The position numbers and the translations under genes are program-made. A DNA stretch of 64,000 bases from Chitinophagaceae bacterium (GTDB taxonomy: Bacteria; Bacteroidota; Bacteroidia; Chitinophagales; Chitinophagaceae), in assembly GCA_017307755.1 (NCBI GenBank), contig JAFKGQ010000006.1, positions 620,001 to 684,000 on the forward strand, read 5' to 3'. Below the pieces are notes generated by a model, which was not told the DNA's origin, did not search any database, and saw only the letters and a list, made by a program, of their open reading frames with translations. This document shows, in pieces, positions 52,545-61,166 of the stretch; the stretch's first letter is position 1, and the number at the start of each line of letters is the position of its first letter.

Positions 52545-53879
52545 TTACTTTCCCCGCACATCCCCTACCTTTTCCTTCACCGCCCTCCCATAAACCTCCA
52601 GGGCCCTCTTCCGGGCCGCCTCGTGCTCCACCACCCGCGGGGGATAATCAAACCCATCCAGCTCCGGTACCCACTTGCGTATATATCGTAGGTCAGGGTC
52701 AAATTTCTCCGTTTGCAGGGAAGGATTGAACACCCGGAAATAGGGGGCCGCATCACAGCCGCAGCCCGCCGCCCACTGCCAATTACCATTATTGGAGGCC
52801 AGATCGTAATCCAACAGCTTTTCTGCAAAATATGCTTCCCCCCATCGCCAGTCGATCAACAGGTGTTTCACAAGAAAAGAAGCCACGATCATCCGTACCC
52901 TGTTATGCATAAACCCCGTGGCATTCAGCTCCCGCATACCCGCATCCACGATGGGATAACCCGTCTGCCCCTGACACCACTTTTCAAATTCCTGCTCACT
53001 ATTCCGCCACCTGATAAGATCATAGGCCGGTCTAAAAGATTTTCCCTTTCCCACTGCCGGAAAATGCCAGAGGATCATATGAAAAAAATCCCGCCAGATA
53101 AGTTCATTCAGATAAACCTCGCTCACCCCGGCAGCCTTCCGGCCCAGTTCCCGCACACTCACCGTACCAAAACGTAAATGAACCCCCATCCGGCTCGTGC
53201 CCCCTTCGATGCCCGGAAAATCCCGTTGTTCTTTATATTTCTCCAGGCCTCCCCTTTTCAGCGTCCGGGAAGGGATAGGAATTGTTGAAGACTTAAACCC
53301 CATAAAAGACAATGAAGGGATCTTTCCGCCCTTCTGCCGGCAAAAATTCCCCTCATACTTTTCCACCGGATACGCCCTCAGATAAAAGTCATTCAACAAA
53401 GCCTTCCATCGCTTGCTATAGGGAGTAAACACTGTATAAGGAGTACCATCATCCTTCAGCACCTCATCTCTGTCAAAGATCACCTGATCCTTAAAGGAGG
53501 AAAAAGACACCCCTGCCTTTGCCAGGAGCTTTGTAATCCCCTCATCTCGCTGCCTGGCATAAGGCTCGTAATCATGATTGGTATAGACATGCCCTACCTC
53601 GTATTTCGAAAGCAGCTGCTGGAATACCTCCTCCGGAAACCCGTAGTGTACTTCCAACCCTGTACCCCGCTTATCCAATTCCTTCTGCATCTCCACGAGC
53701 GTATCCCGGATAAATTGCACCCGTGCATCGGCTTTCTCATCCAGCTTATCGAGGATATTCCGGTCAAAAATAAACAGGGGCAATACAGGCCGGTCACTTT
53801 TTAGCGCGTGATAAAGACCCGCATTATCATATAGCCGCAGATCGCGGCGAAACCAGAAGATATTAATAGAGTCCCTCAT
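52545..53879 (-). CDS. phr: Deoxyribodipyrimidine photolyase (DASH-unlike, class I type)
   Basis: A 444-aa photolyase/cryptochrome family member. The N-terminal antenna-binding domain starts INIFWFRRDLRLYDNAGLYHAL, and the C-terminal FAD domain has TSRMGVHLRFGTVSVREL, ELIWRDFFHMILWHFP, YPIVDAGMRELNATGFMHNRVRM and LDYDLASNNGNWQWAAGCGCDAAPYFRVFNP. It repairs cyclobutane pyrimidine dimers with blue light, by family. It overlaps the aminotransferase gene by 17 bases and is thus the last gene of a unit that starts with a response regulator. Confidence 0.92.
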   Translation of the reverse strand: MRDSINIFWFRRDLRLYDNAGLYHALKSDRPVLPLFIFDRNILDKLDEKADARVQFIRDTLVEMQKELDKRGTGLEVHYGFPEEVFQQLLSKYEVGHVYTNHDYEPYARQRDEGITKLLAKAGVSFSSFKDQVIFDRDEVLKDDGTPYTVFTPYSKRWKALLNDFYLRAYPVEKYEGNFCRQKGGKIPSLSFMGFKSSTIPIPSRTLKRGGLEKYKEQRDFPGIEGGTSRMGVHLRFGTVSVRELGRKAAGVSEVYLNELIWRDFFHMILWHFPAVGKGKSFRPAYDLIRWRNSEQEFEKWCQGQTGYPIVDAGMRELNATGFMHNRVRMIVASFLVKHLLIDWRWGEAYFAEKLLDYDLASNNGNWQWAAGCGCDAAPYFRVFNPSLQTEKFDPDLRYIRKWVPELDGFDYPPRVVEHEAARKRALEVYGRAVKEKVGDVRGK

Positions 53880-54678
53880 CCACCATCTTTTTTACGGTCT
53901 GAGCAACCTGGCTGCCATAAGTCGTCCCCGCGAAATTCCCCACCCACCGGACACCCCGGATGGCATTGGTAAGAAAGACCTCGTCAGCCACGATCAGATC
54001 TTCCGGCGCCACCGGTTTTTCCACCACATGATGACCCTCTCCCGGCAAGACCGTCATCAGCCAGCGACGCATTACCCCGGCCACGCACCCCTCGGATAAA
54101 GGAGGAGTGTAAATAGTTGCTCCCTTCACATAAAAAAGATTGGCAATACTGCTGTCGGCTATTCTTTCCCGACTGTTCAGGACCAGGCAATCATCCCATC
54201 CGTGGCTTCGGGCATACATAGCCGCCATAGAATATATTAAATAATTATTCGATTTCAACTGAGAGAAGCCATCACAGGCCTTGCGCCCCTTCGGAAATAC
54301 ACCCAGTGTCACCCCTGTGCCCACATTCACGAGATCCAACGGCGATGACTGGATAATATAATTGGTATCAGCATCACCTCGCCCCATCTCTCCCCGGAAT
54401 ACCGTCAGCCGCACCCTGGCGGATAAAGCATGTCCGTTCTTTTCACAAAGCTCCAAAATACCCGCCGTAAATTGTTCGATTGTTAAAGCTTCGAGGCCAA
54501 GCAGACGACATCCATTCAACAGCCGCTCAAAATGATACTGAGATAGAAGGATACGGCCATCTTTTATCCGGATGGTTTCGAATAGACCGTCACCATACCG
54601 GAAACCCCGGTTGTCAGCTGCAAGAAGAGGGGACCCGGAAGGGAAGAAAGACCCGTTAAAAATTATAAAGCTGCTCAC
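53863..54678 (-). CDS. Class IV aminotransferase (IlvE/PabC-like)
   Basis: A 271-aa fold-type IV PLP enzyme. GFRYGDGLFETIRIKDGRILL is the N-terminal block, QLKSNNYLIYSMAA carries the PLP lysine, and DCLVLNSRERIADSSIANLFYVKG and EGCVAGVMRRWLM follow. By length and DGRILLSQYHFERL it could be aminodeoxychorismate lyase or a small branched-chain/D-amino-acid aminotransferase; sequence alone does not decide. It seems to start with GTG right beside the response regulator stop, so the two are probably coupled. Confidence 0.82.
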   Translation of the reverse strand: MSSFIIFNGSFFPSGSPLLAADNRGFRYGDGLFETIRIKDGRILLSQYHFERLLNGCRLLGLEALTIEQFTAGILELCEKNGHALSARVRLTVFRGEMGRGDADTNYIIQSSPLDLVNVGTGVTLGVFPKGRKACDGFSQLKSNNYLIYSMAAMYARSHGWDDCLVLNSRERIADSSIANLFYVKGATIYTPPLSEGCVAGVMRRWLMTVLPGEGHHVVEKPVAPEDLIVADEVFLTNAIRGVRWVGNFAGTTYGSQVAQTVKKMVDEGLY

Positions 54679-55350
54679 CTACTGTTGCTCGATAATGCCA
54701 TTTTTTACAGCATACATGACAAGACCCGCCATGGATTTGGCCCCGGTCTTGGTCTTCAGCTTATCACGTATGGCTTCCACCGTACGGGGACTGATATCTA
54801 CAATATCGGCGATCTCCTTGGTCGTTTTTTCCTCGCACATCAATTTAAGGACAGTCAGCTCCTTCTCCGTCAGATTGACGTCCTGAGGCGTCCCTACCTC
54901 GGGCCGCTTAGTACGTAAGCCTGTCAGTAAAGCTTTATTAGTCAGCTCATTAAAGAAGAATTCCTGTTCGTAACAAGTCTTGATGGCCTGATAGATCGTC
55001 TCACTATCGGAATTTTTCGTGAGATAAGAGTTGGCCCCTATCTCCATCAGTTTGGAGATCATGGAATGATCATTATGCATCGAAAGTATGATGACCTTTA
55101 CATGGGGATGTTCCTTGCGGATCTCGGGAAGAGTTTGGATCCCATCCATGATGGGCATTTGTATATCTAGTAAAATTACGTCAGGCTCTACGTGTTTGAG
55201 TAAGTTAAGCAATTGCATGCCGTTGTCTGCTTCGGCTATCAGCTCTACATCTTTTTTAACTGCAAGCGCAGTTTTTACGCCGGCTCTGAAAAGGGCATGG
55301 TCATCGGCAATGGCTACCTTGATAGGTTGATCGAAATCCGGTTTTTTCAT
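54679..55350 (-). CDS. NarL/LuxR-family response regulator (regulator 1)
   Basis: A 223-aa two-domain regulator. The receiver (1-~120) has ADDHALFRAGV, the phospho-acceptor Asp in VILLDIQMPIMDGIQ, Ser/Thr in IILSMH and Lys in SYLTKNS. The C-terminal GerE-type HTH is LTEKELTVLKLMCEEKTTKEIADIVDISPRTVEAIRDKL. It is close to regulator 3 (58606-59265), with which it also shares an upstream inverted-repeat element. It is followed by the aminotransferase and photolyase genes. No histidine kinase is adjacent on its strand. Confidence 0.9.
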   Translation of the reverse strand: MKKPDFDQPIKVAIADDHALFRAGVKTALAVKKDVELIAEADNGMQLLNLLKHVEPDVILLDIQMPIMDGIQTLPEIRKEHPHVKVIILSMHNDHSMISKLMEIGANSYLTKNSDSETIYQAIKTCYEQEFFFNELTNKALLTGLRTKRPEVGTPQDVNLTEKELTVLKLMCEEKTTKEIADIVDISPRTVEAIRDKLKTKTGAKSMAGLVMYAVKNGIIEQQ

Positions 55351-55670
55351 ACGATTCTGTATTTTTCATATAGGAGGCTCAACTCCTTGTGCTTGTACAA
55401 ACTTCCTGCAAATTGAAACAAAAAATGCAACACTTACTATAGGAAATTTACGAAATAAAGATGTTACGGAATATACGTAATCCTGCCAAGCATCCTATAT
55501 AGGACTACGCCCCTTTTACGAAGATAAGTGGTTTTTTTACTAATATGAAAGAGAATTTATCCGATCGCCCCTCCCGGAGATTTACGAATACCCAAGGTAA
55601 AAACTGAATAAATAAAAACGAGCAAATGTGCTCTTGTCCACATAGTTATTCACATTTATTTTTGAGTCAT
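55351..55670. other. AT-rich region upstream of regulator 1
   Basis: This 320-base stretch has no supported gene. It contains several ATATAGG-like short palindromes (near 55371, 55437, 55491) and a TTATTTTTG tract just before the inverted-repeat element. It probably holds the regulator 1 promoter. Confidence 0.5.
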
Positions 55671-55782
55671 AAGTTGATTGACGAGGATTAGCAGCCTCAG
55701 ACCGTCCAATGTCCTAGAAACCGTCCAGAATGATTTTCAATATTCTATGAAATCCACCGCAAAATCCAATGTCAATCAACTT
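55671..55782. repeat. 112-bp element with 12-bp terminal inverted repeats, copy A
   Basis: AAGTTGATTGAC (55671-55682) and GTCAATCAACTT (55771-55782) are perfect inverted repeats. The interior has ACCGTCCA twice (55710-55717 region and 55730-55737 region) and TTTCAATAT. A second copy with the same ends and similar interior is at 59468-59581. It encodes no plausible protein. It may be a miniature mobile element or a regulatory or RNA unit. Confidence 0.75.
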
Positions 55783-55988
55783 CTTTGAAAACCAAATCAG
55801 TATCCCATGACAAGCCTATAATGGCTCAAGTCTCGGATACCCTGTGAATAAACCGCCAGATCCAACATCCTTGTCAAGCCTTATCTACCTGGTTCGTAGT
55901 CTTCGCTCTGCGCGACTATCTGTAAAGTTTTTGCCTGCTTTCCTGCGTCACGGTATTTGGAATGATGCACCTGAAAAGCAGGCATTTT
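55783..55988. other. Intergenic region with a lone hairpin
   Basis: No gene is seen. A hairpin TAGTC-TTCGCTCTGCGC-GACTA (55897-55918) resembles the TAACC...GGTTA hairpin of the repeat at 38753-38819, including the 12-base loop starting TTCGCT, so it may be a degraded copy. Confidence 0.4.
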
Positions 55989-56324
55989 TTATTCGCTGAA
56001 TATACGTACCGCCAGAGTGGCGGGCTCATCGTCCAGCACCTGCAGATCGTTGGAGAAAAGGAACTCCCGGTACTCCCGGCAGATAAGCTGCCCTTTTGCT
56101 TTGAGAAAAAAATAGACGGTCAGCTCTTCCTGCCTGAAGGGTTGCAGGATAGCTCCCGGGTCGATAGGAAAGGAAGGGTTCACCAGGCTCCTGAAATGCT
56201 CCCAATGCCGGGGGTCCTTGGGCCCAATGATCACTTTCCATATATACTCCCGGCTATTCCAGGCAATAAGCCCTTCCAGATATTGAAGTCTTCTTTTAAG
56301 TAATTGAGCTTGTTCCAGATTCAT
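55989..56324 (-). CDS. Conserved-looking protein of unknown function
   Basis: A 111-aa protein without signal or TM. It is Leu/Arg/Glu-rich at the N-terminus (MNLEQAQLLKRRLQYLEGLIAW), then WKVIIGPKDPRHWEHFRSLVNP and FRQEELTVYFFLKAKGQLICREY. Composition and codon use look genuine. I recognise no family. It stands alone in the regulatory island, upstream of and divergent from the first membrane-sensor gene. Confidence 0.6.
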   Translation of the reverse strand: MNLEQAQLLKRRLQYLEGLIAWNSREYIWKVIIGPKDPRHWEHFRSLVNPSFPIDPGAILQPFRQEELTVYFFLKAKGQLICREYREFLFSNDLQVLDDEPATLAVRIFSE

Positions 56325-56459
56325 GACTTTTCAAAATTATCCCCCGATACTCTCAAAATACCAGTGTAAACACGCGGAACGTTGGGTACTTTTCTTACAG
56401 CCATAGGGTGTTTTCACCCTGTCCGGACGAGTCAGCTGTTGTATCTTTCCTTTTTTAGC

Positions 56460-57152
56460 ATGCCCCTGACTATATATCTTATTTCCACTATATCCAACCT
56501 GACCGGCAACCTGGTTGCTCTTATAATTGGTTTGCTTTATTGCTACAGACGGTCCAGCCCGCCTTATCTGAGGATATTCCCGGTTTATCTTTTTGTATCC
56601 CTGGCCGTCGAGGTGATAGCGGGCGCCTTTATCGGCAAGGTCTTCCATTTCAGCATCTTCGGGGATCACCAACCGTATGCAAAAAAGGTAATTTATAATC
56701 TCTACACCCTCTTCGAGCTATATGTATTCGCATGGTTCCTTTTTCAGGTGCTCAGATCATCTTTGATAAGGCGATTGCTGATCGCACTGGTCATTCTGTT
56801 CAGCATTTATTTTATTTTCTATTTACTACAGACAGATATTGGTAAAAAAAACAATATGTCTTTGATAGTCCTGGAAAGCCTCATTATCATTATTCCATGT
56901 CTGACCTTTTACCGGGAGCTTTTCACCGGTAAAGAGCCAATTGATCTGCTAAAAACGCCCTCTTTCTGGCTGGTCACCGGGATATTCTTTTACCTGGCAA
57001 CCATCATACCCTTGTGCGCCGCCACTGATTATATGTTTTCCCACGGACTGACAAAGGCAGTAAGAAACTTAGCATCTATCAATAGCTTTGCCCTCGTGGT
57101 TACTTATCTGCTATTCATCAAAGGCTTCACATGCAGGATAAAGAAGTCGTAA
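56460..57152 (+). CDS. Seven-helix membrane protein, putative sensor of module A
   Basis: A 230-aa protein of about seven TM helices with hardly any soluble part. It shares with the proteins at 60439 and 62771 a helix with a Glu followed by aromatic/hydrophobic residues (YTLFELYVFAWFLF) and a helix of the form FW...F.Y (PSFWLVTGIFFYLA). Its 3' end overlaps the histidine kinase gene by 22 bases, which in turn precedes a response regulator. I infer it senses or presents the signal for the kinase, which has no sensor domain of its own. The ATG at 56460 was chosen because the upstream extension is not membrane-like. Confidence 0.65.
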   Translation: MPLTIYLISTISNLTGNLVALIIGLLYCYRRSSPPYLRIFPVYLFVSLAVEVIAGAFIGKVFHFSIFGDHQPYAKKVIYNLYTLFELYVFAWFLFQVLRSSLIRRLLIALVILFSIYFIFYLLQTDIGKKNNMSLIVLESLIIIIPCLTFYRELFTGKEPIDLLKTPSFWLVTGIFFYLATIIPLCAATDYMFSHGLTKAVRNLASINSFALVVTYLLFIKGFTCRIKKS

Positions 57153-57913
57153 TATCCATCGTCATCATCTGCACGCTGCTGATTATTATTTTAATCGGTT
57201 TTATTGCCTTTATCCTGCTCCTCTACCAGAGAAAACAAAATCTTTTTAATACCCGCCTCGAAACCATCAAAGCCAATTATGACAAAGAACTATTAAAAAC
57301 CCAGTTGGAGATACAAGAGGACACTTTTCAATACATTTCCCGGGAGATCCACGACAACATCGGCCAGTTCATTTCCCTGGCCAAGCTACACCTGAATACC
57401 CTGGAGATCCGGGAAGACGCACCCGTTGCTCAAAGGATAGGTGACACGGTTGATCTGCTTACCCATGCCCTGGATGAGTTGCGCGACCTCTCCCGGAGCC
57501 TGAGCTCCGAGATCATCCGTGATGGAGGCCTCACCAAGGCTATCGAACAGGTGGTTATTCAGCTGCAAAAGCTCACGGCTCCCCGGGTCAGCTACGAGTT
57601 GAAAGGTGATTATCAATTCCTGGATGAACAAAAAGAGATCTTCATACTGCGCATATTGCAGGAAGCTATTAATAATGTCATCAAACACTCGGGAGCGGCC
57701 CTTCTCTGCATTTCCCTCTCCTATGAGAACAACAGCCTTACCATGATCATCCGGGACAATGGCCGGGGATTTGATCCGGAAATGACCGGTACGCAAAAGA
57801 ATACTTCCGGGTTGAATAATATGAGAAAGAGAGCGAAGATGATAGATGCCGGTTTCAAGGTAGAAAGCATACGGGATACAGGGACCACGCTAACGCTTCT
57901 GGTCCCTTATTAA
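57131..57913 (+). CDS. HisKA_3 histidine kinase, module A
   Basis: A 260-aa sensor kinase with one N-terminal TM helix (IVIICTLLIIILIGFIAFILLLY), a coiled coil, a HisKA_3 dimerisation domain with the phospho-His in SREIHDNIGQF, and an HATPase domain (QEAINNVIKHSGA, DNGRGFDPEM, GLNNMRKRAKM). It lacks any periplasmic or PAS sensor domain. It should phosphorylate the response regulator 16 bases downstream. Overlap with the seven-helix gene suggests a membrane complex. Confidence 0.88.
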   Translation: MQDKEVVISIVIICTLLIIILIGFIAFILLLYQRKQNLFNTRLETIKANYDKELLKTQLEIQEDTFQYISREIHDNIGQFISLAKLHLNTLEIREDAPVAQRIGDTVDLLTHALDELRDLSRSLSSEIIRDGGLTKAIEQVVIQLQKLTAPRVSYELKGDYQFLDEQKEIFILRILQEAINNVIKHSGAALLCISLSYENNSLTMIIRDNGRGFDPEMTGTQKNTSGLNNMRKRAKMIDAGFKVESIRDTGTTLTLLVPY

Positions 57914-57928
57914 ATAAAAATAATCAAT

Positions 57929-58600
57929 ATGTCATTATTAAAAATACCTGTTAAGATTGCGATGGTCGACGACCACATCCTTATCCGGGATGCCCTGGCC
58001 ACTGTCATCGACAGGTTTGACAACTGTAAAGTCATTCTGCTTGCGGCACATGGGAAAGAGTTCCTGGAGAAATTACAGCCGGACAACCTGCCCGACCTCG
58101 TCATTCTCGACCTCAATATGCCCGAAATGGACGGTTATGAAACTGCCAGGCACCTTAGAATGCATTATCCGGACATCTATGTGCTTGTGCTGACCATGTA
58201 CGATTCCGAAATAACGCTGCTGCGGCTGCTGCAGGCCGGGGCAAGAGGGTTCCTGAAAAAAGACATACATCCCGGTGAATTAAATATGGCTATCCAGTCG
58301 GTAATGATGAGCGGCTACTTTTATTCCTATAGTTCTGCCGGCAAGCTGGTCAATTTGTTCAAAAAGGACAAATCGAATAGCAACCAGGTCGAAAGGCTCT
58401 CATTAAGCGAAAATGAGCTCCTCTTTCTCAAACTGGCCAGCACAGACATGACCTATAAGGAGATAGCCACAATGATGAAAATTAGCCCCAGAACGATAGA
58501 TAACTATCGGGACGCCTTGTTTATTAAACTAAATGTAAAAAGCCGTGTCGGCCTGGCAATCTATGCGATAAAAAGCGGGGTTGTCACCCTGGAGTATTGA
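57929..58600 (+). CDS. NarL/LuxR-family response regulator (regulator 2, module A)
   Basis: A 223-aa regulator. The receiver has VDDHILIRDAL, the Asp in VILDLNMPEMDGYE, and Lys in GFLKKDI; the HTH is LSENELLFLKLASTDMTYKEIATMMKISPRTIDNYRDAL. It is the most divergent of the four regulators. It directly follows its probable kinase. It is convergent with regulator 3, with five bases between stops. Confidence 0.9.
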   Translation: MSLLKIPVKIAMVDDHILIRDALATVIDRFDNCKVILLAAHGKEFLEKLQPDNLPDLVILDLNMPEMDGYETARHLRMHYPDIYVLVLTMYDSEITLLRLLQAGARGFLKKDIHPGELNMAIQSVMMSGYFYSYSSAGKLVNLFKKDKSNSNQVERLSLSENELLFLKLASTDMTYKEIATMMKISPRTIDNYRDALFIKLNVKSRVGLAIYAIKSGVVTLEY

Positions 58601-58605
58601 TAGCC

Positions 58606-59265
58606 CTAATCGATAAGCTTATTTCGCATGGCATACATGATCAGACCCGCAATGGTCTTCGCGCCGATCTTTGTCTTCATATTCTGCCGTATCGTCTCGA
58701 TGGTGCGGGTGCTGAGAAACACTTCCTTGGATATCTCTTCAGTAGTCTTGTCTTCTGCTAATAATTTAAGAATGCGGATCTCCTTTTCGGAGAACTTGAT
58801 CGGGCTTGGATAAAATTGTCTCACCTGCCGCTTGGTCTGTAGTTTGGAAAGCACCGCCTTATTCACCAGGTCATTGAAGTAGAAATCGTCGTTCATACAG
58901 GTAAGTATAGCCTGGTATATTTCGTCGGGGTCCGTAGTCTTGGTCAGATAAGCATTAGCTCCCATTTCCATCATCTTCGAGATCATTTCCTGGTCATCGT
59001 ACATGGTCAGCACGATGATCTTGACATCCTCATATTCCTTTCGTAAGAGCCCGATAGCATTGATCCCGTCCACTTCCGGCATCCGGATATCCATCAACAA
59101 CACATCCGGACGCTTGATCTGCATTTTGTGCACCAGGTCTTTTCCGTCTTCAGCCTCCCATAGAATTCTCAAATACTCCTTATTCTTCAACGCCATTTTA
59201 ATACCGTCACGGAAAATCTTATGATCATCCGCGATCGATACCTTGATTACTAGTTCAGCAGTCAT
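58606..59265 (-). CDS. NarL/LuxR-family response regulator (regulator 3)
   Basis: A 219-aa regulator closest to regulators 1 and 4: ADDHKIFRDGIK, VLLMDIRMPEVDGIN, YLTKTTDPDEIYQAIL and HTH EKEIRILKLLAEDKTTEEISKEVFLSTRTIETIR. No kinase is encoded on its strand. The ~735-base region before it holds copy B of the inverted-repeat element, about 200 bases upstream. Confidence 0.9.
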   Translation of the reverse strand: MTAELVIKVSIADDHKIFRDGIKMALKNKEYLRILWEAEDGKDLVHKMQIKRPDVLLMDIRMPEVDGINAIGLLRKEYEDVKIIVLTMYDDQEMISKMMEMGANAYLTKTTDPDEIYQAILTCMNDDFYFNDLVNKAVLSKLQTKRQVRQFYPSPIKFSEKEIRILKLLAEDKTTEEISKEVFLSTRTIETIRQNMKTKIGAKTIAGLIMYAMRNKLID

Positions 59266-59467
59266 ACCGGCAGGTTTGTAGAGTTAATAGGTATAGGTCA
59301 AAATTTTTGTTTGATAATCAGATTATTATATGCCATAACCACAGGGTAAGGAAAAAATACCAGCCAATGCTCATCGCACTTTTACGCACAAAAAAGTAAT
59401 TTCCGAATATGTTAAAATGAGCAGTTCTGCTATTGTGTACCAGATATTTATCTTTTATTTTTGTCTC
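59266..59467. other. AT-rich region upstream of regulator 3
   Basis: No supported gene. It ends in a TTTATTTTTGTCTC tract that matches the sequence before copy A of the inverted-repeat element, so the similarity between the two loci extends a little beyond the element. Confidence 0.5.
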
Positions 59468-59581
59468 AGAAGTTGATTGATTACGGATCGTATCACAAAA
59501 CCATCCAACGTCCAATACCGTCCAGTAAAAGATTTCAATATCCTTGAAAGCCGACTTAAAATCCAATATCAGTCAACTTCT
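59468..59581. repeat. 114-bp element with terminal inverted repeats, copy B
   Basis: AGAAGTTGATTGAT (59468-59481) and ATCAGTCAACTTCT (59568-59581) pair at 13 of 14 positions. The interior matches copy A (55671-55782) in ACC.TCCAA.GTCC, ACCGTCCAG, GATTTCAATAT and AAAATCCAAT. Both copies lie at a similar distance upstream of paralogous response regulator genes in the same orientation. Confidence 0.75.
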
Positions 59582-60001
59582 CCTCTTTTTCCAAAACCCA
59601 TCCCCGCCTTCGTATAGAAAAGTACTGCTTTTTTACCTGTATTTGGCCGAATGGTCGACCAATAAAACGATAAAACAGGAATTAAATTTCATGGGAACGT
59701 ATTAATCCACACCAGACACACTTATCCACATTATTTTCCAATTGTGGATATCTCTCTTCTTTCGTGTTTTTCCGATTTTATTTTGCCAAATTTACGATAG
59801 TAAAAATACTATTTTACACACGTGAAACTACTCTATTTTGACCTCGTAAATGCCCTGGGAAAAACACGTCAAACCCAGTACTGACTTGAATTACAGGCAA
59901 TTTAAAGCATTTTAACATAAATTTTGGCCGTTGTCCATCTTTTTTTTTAGGGGTTACTTAGCCTCACAAACTAACATTTCAAACCTCTAAAAACTTACTT
60001 T
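59582..60001. other. Long AT-rich leader region before the 125-aa protein gene
   Basis: No gene is seen in these 420 bases. There is a small hairpin GTAAAA/TTTTAC near 59800-59817 and a T-rich tract near 59940-59950. It is probably the promoter region of the gene at 60002, but I see no clear -33/-7 pair. Confidence 0.4.
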
Positions 60002-60379
60002 ATGTTGCAAAAAGAGTTACTTACCAAAGAAGTGGCCACCATCGGAGAAGAGATTAGCCATGAAATGGCGGCTGACTTCGTAAGATCCTACAAAAATGCC
60101 CACCCTGACGCTACCCTTGGTTACACCGTAGGTCGTAACATTATCGATCAGATCCTGGCTCAGCCGGGTTGTGTTGGATTACGCTTTTACAATGCCATCA
60201 ATGAAATAGGACAAACTACGCTGGTCTATGTAGGAGTTGATGCACAAGGCAACGACATGATCAAGAAGGTTATTGTCGATGCTGCAGGAAATATTTCTGA
60301 GCAGAACGCTATTGTAGCAGATAGGGTTGGCCCGGGCACCTCTCCCACCATCCTTCCTTCCTGGTTGTGGCCCTTTTAA
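60002..60379 (+). CDS. Conserved protein of unknown function (QPGCVGLRFY family)
   Basis: A 125-aa protein. The N-terminus is helical and charged (ELLTKEVATIGEEISHEMAADFVRSY); the middle has ILAQPGCVGLRFYNAINEIGQTTLVYVGVDAQGNDM, a pattern I associate with a common Bacteroidota family without known role; the C-terminus is VGPGTSPTILPSWLWPF. No signal peptide is evident. It lies just upstream of a seven-helix protein, kinase and regulator, so it could be linked to their signal, which is inference. Confidence 0.7.
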   Translation: MLQKELLTKEVATIGEEISHEMAADFVRSYKNAHPDATLGYTVGRNIIDQILAQPGCVGLRFYNAINEIGQTTLVYVGVDAQGNDMIKKVIVDAAGNISEQNAIVADRVGPGTSPTILPSWLWPF

Positions 60380-60404
60380 TTAGCTAATAGCTTGGATTAT
60401 AAAA

Positions 60405-60441
60405 CAATGCCTGTTATATTTGATAAAAAATCAAGGCATTG
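60405..60441 (+). promoter_or_regulatory. Hairpin covering the start of the second seven-helix gene
   Basis: CAATGCCT (60405-60412) and AGGCATTG (60434-60441) form a perfect 8-bp stem. The TTG start of the next gene (60439-60441) is in the 3' arm. It could weaken translation of that gene or act as a terminator of the 125-aa gene. Confidence 0.4.
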
Positions 60442-61098
60442 CTTCGAGAGATAGCATATTTGTCTGAAATATTGTCCGTAGTCTTTTTTCTCTGTTTTTT
60501 CAAAAGGAACAGGGGAGAAGGGCTGTGGATAATATTTTTATCTTGTGTTTTTTCTATCGTAGCTGAACTGGCAGCAGTAGTCATCGCGAAGGTTCACCAG
60601 ACTTACATGTTCTACTTTTGGGCCAGTTATACCATCGTCGAATATAGCCTTTTCGCGCTCTTCTTCTTTTTCGCTTTTAAAAACAAAAAGACAAAGTATA
60701 TCCCCCTCATCGGGACATTGCTTTTTTACAGCATTGTCTTCATCACCTTCTACCAGAAAAATACCAAGGCTTTTGACTCTCTTTCCGCCTCCATGGAGGC
60801 CATCTTGATGATCATTTACAGTATCATCTTCCTCTACAGCCAGATCACCAATTCTGAGGTCATCTACGTCTATAACACAAAGAGGTTCTGGATCGTTATT
60901 GCCATTTTTGTTTATTTTTCTTCCACCCTGTTCCTGTTCCTTTTCGCGGCAGATTTTATCAATCCACAGAGCAGCAGCTATTGGATCATAAATAATTTGT
61001 TTGAGATTTTGAAGAATACCCTTTTCTGCATATCCTTTGCTATGAAAAAGAACGATTCCAAGCAAAATTCTATAAATTATAACCCGGACCTTTTATAA
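60439..61098 (+). CDS. Seven-helix membrane protein, putative sensor of module B
   Basis: A 219-aa protein with about seven TM helices, paralogous in layout to the proteins at 56460 and 62771: Glu-bearing helix SYTIVEYSLFALFFFFAF and FW helix KRFWIVIAIFVYFSS. The C-terminus is a short polar tail. No ATG is available near the N-terminus in frame; a TTG at 60439 seems to be the start, inside a hairpin. It precedes a histidine kinase by 68 bases. A sensing role is inferred from order only. Confidence 0.6.
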   Translation: MLREIAYLSEILSVVFFLCFFKRNRGEGLWIIFLSCVFSIVAELAAVVIAKVHQTYMFYFWASYTIVEYSLFALFFFFAFKNKKTKYIPLIGTLLFYSIVFITFYQKNTKAFDSLSASMEAILMIIYSIIFLYSQITNSEVIYVYNTKRFWIVIAIFVYFSSTLFLFLFAADFINPQSSSYWIINNLFEILKNTLFCISFAMKKNDSKQNSINYNPDLL

Positions 61099-61166
61099 AC
61101 CCTTAACCAAATGAGAAACCTTAACCGCAAAATAACCCGTCCGCCTGCCGGAGAAGGCGCAAGTAA

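Noticed and set aside
59582..60001. Possible small RNA or riboswitch before the 125-aa protein
   Set aside because: Only weak AT-rich hairpins are present and I could not find a known aptamer pattern.
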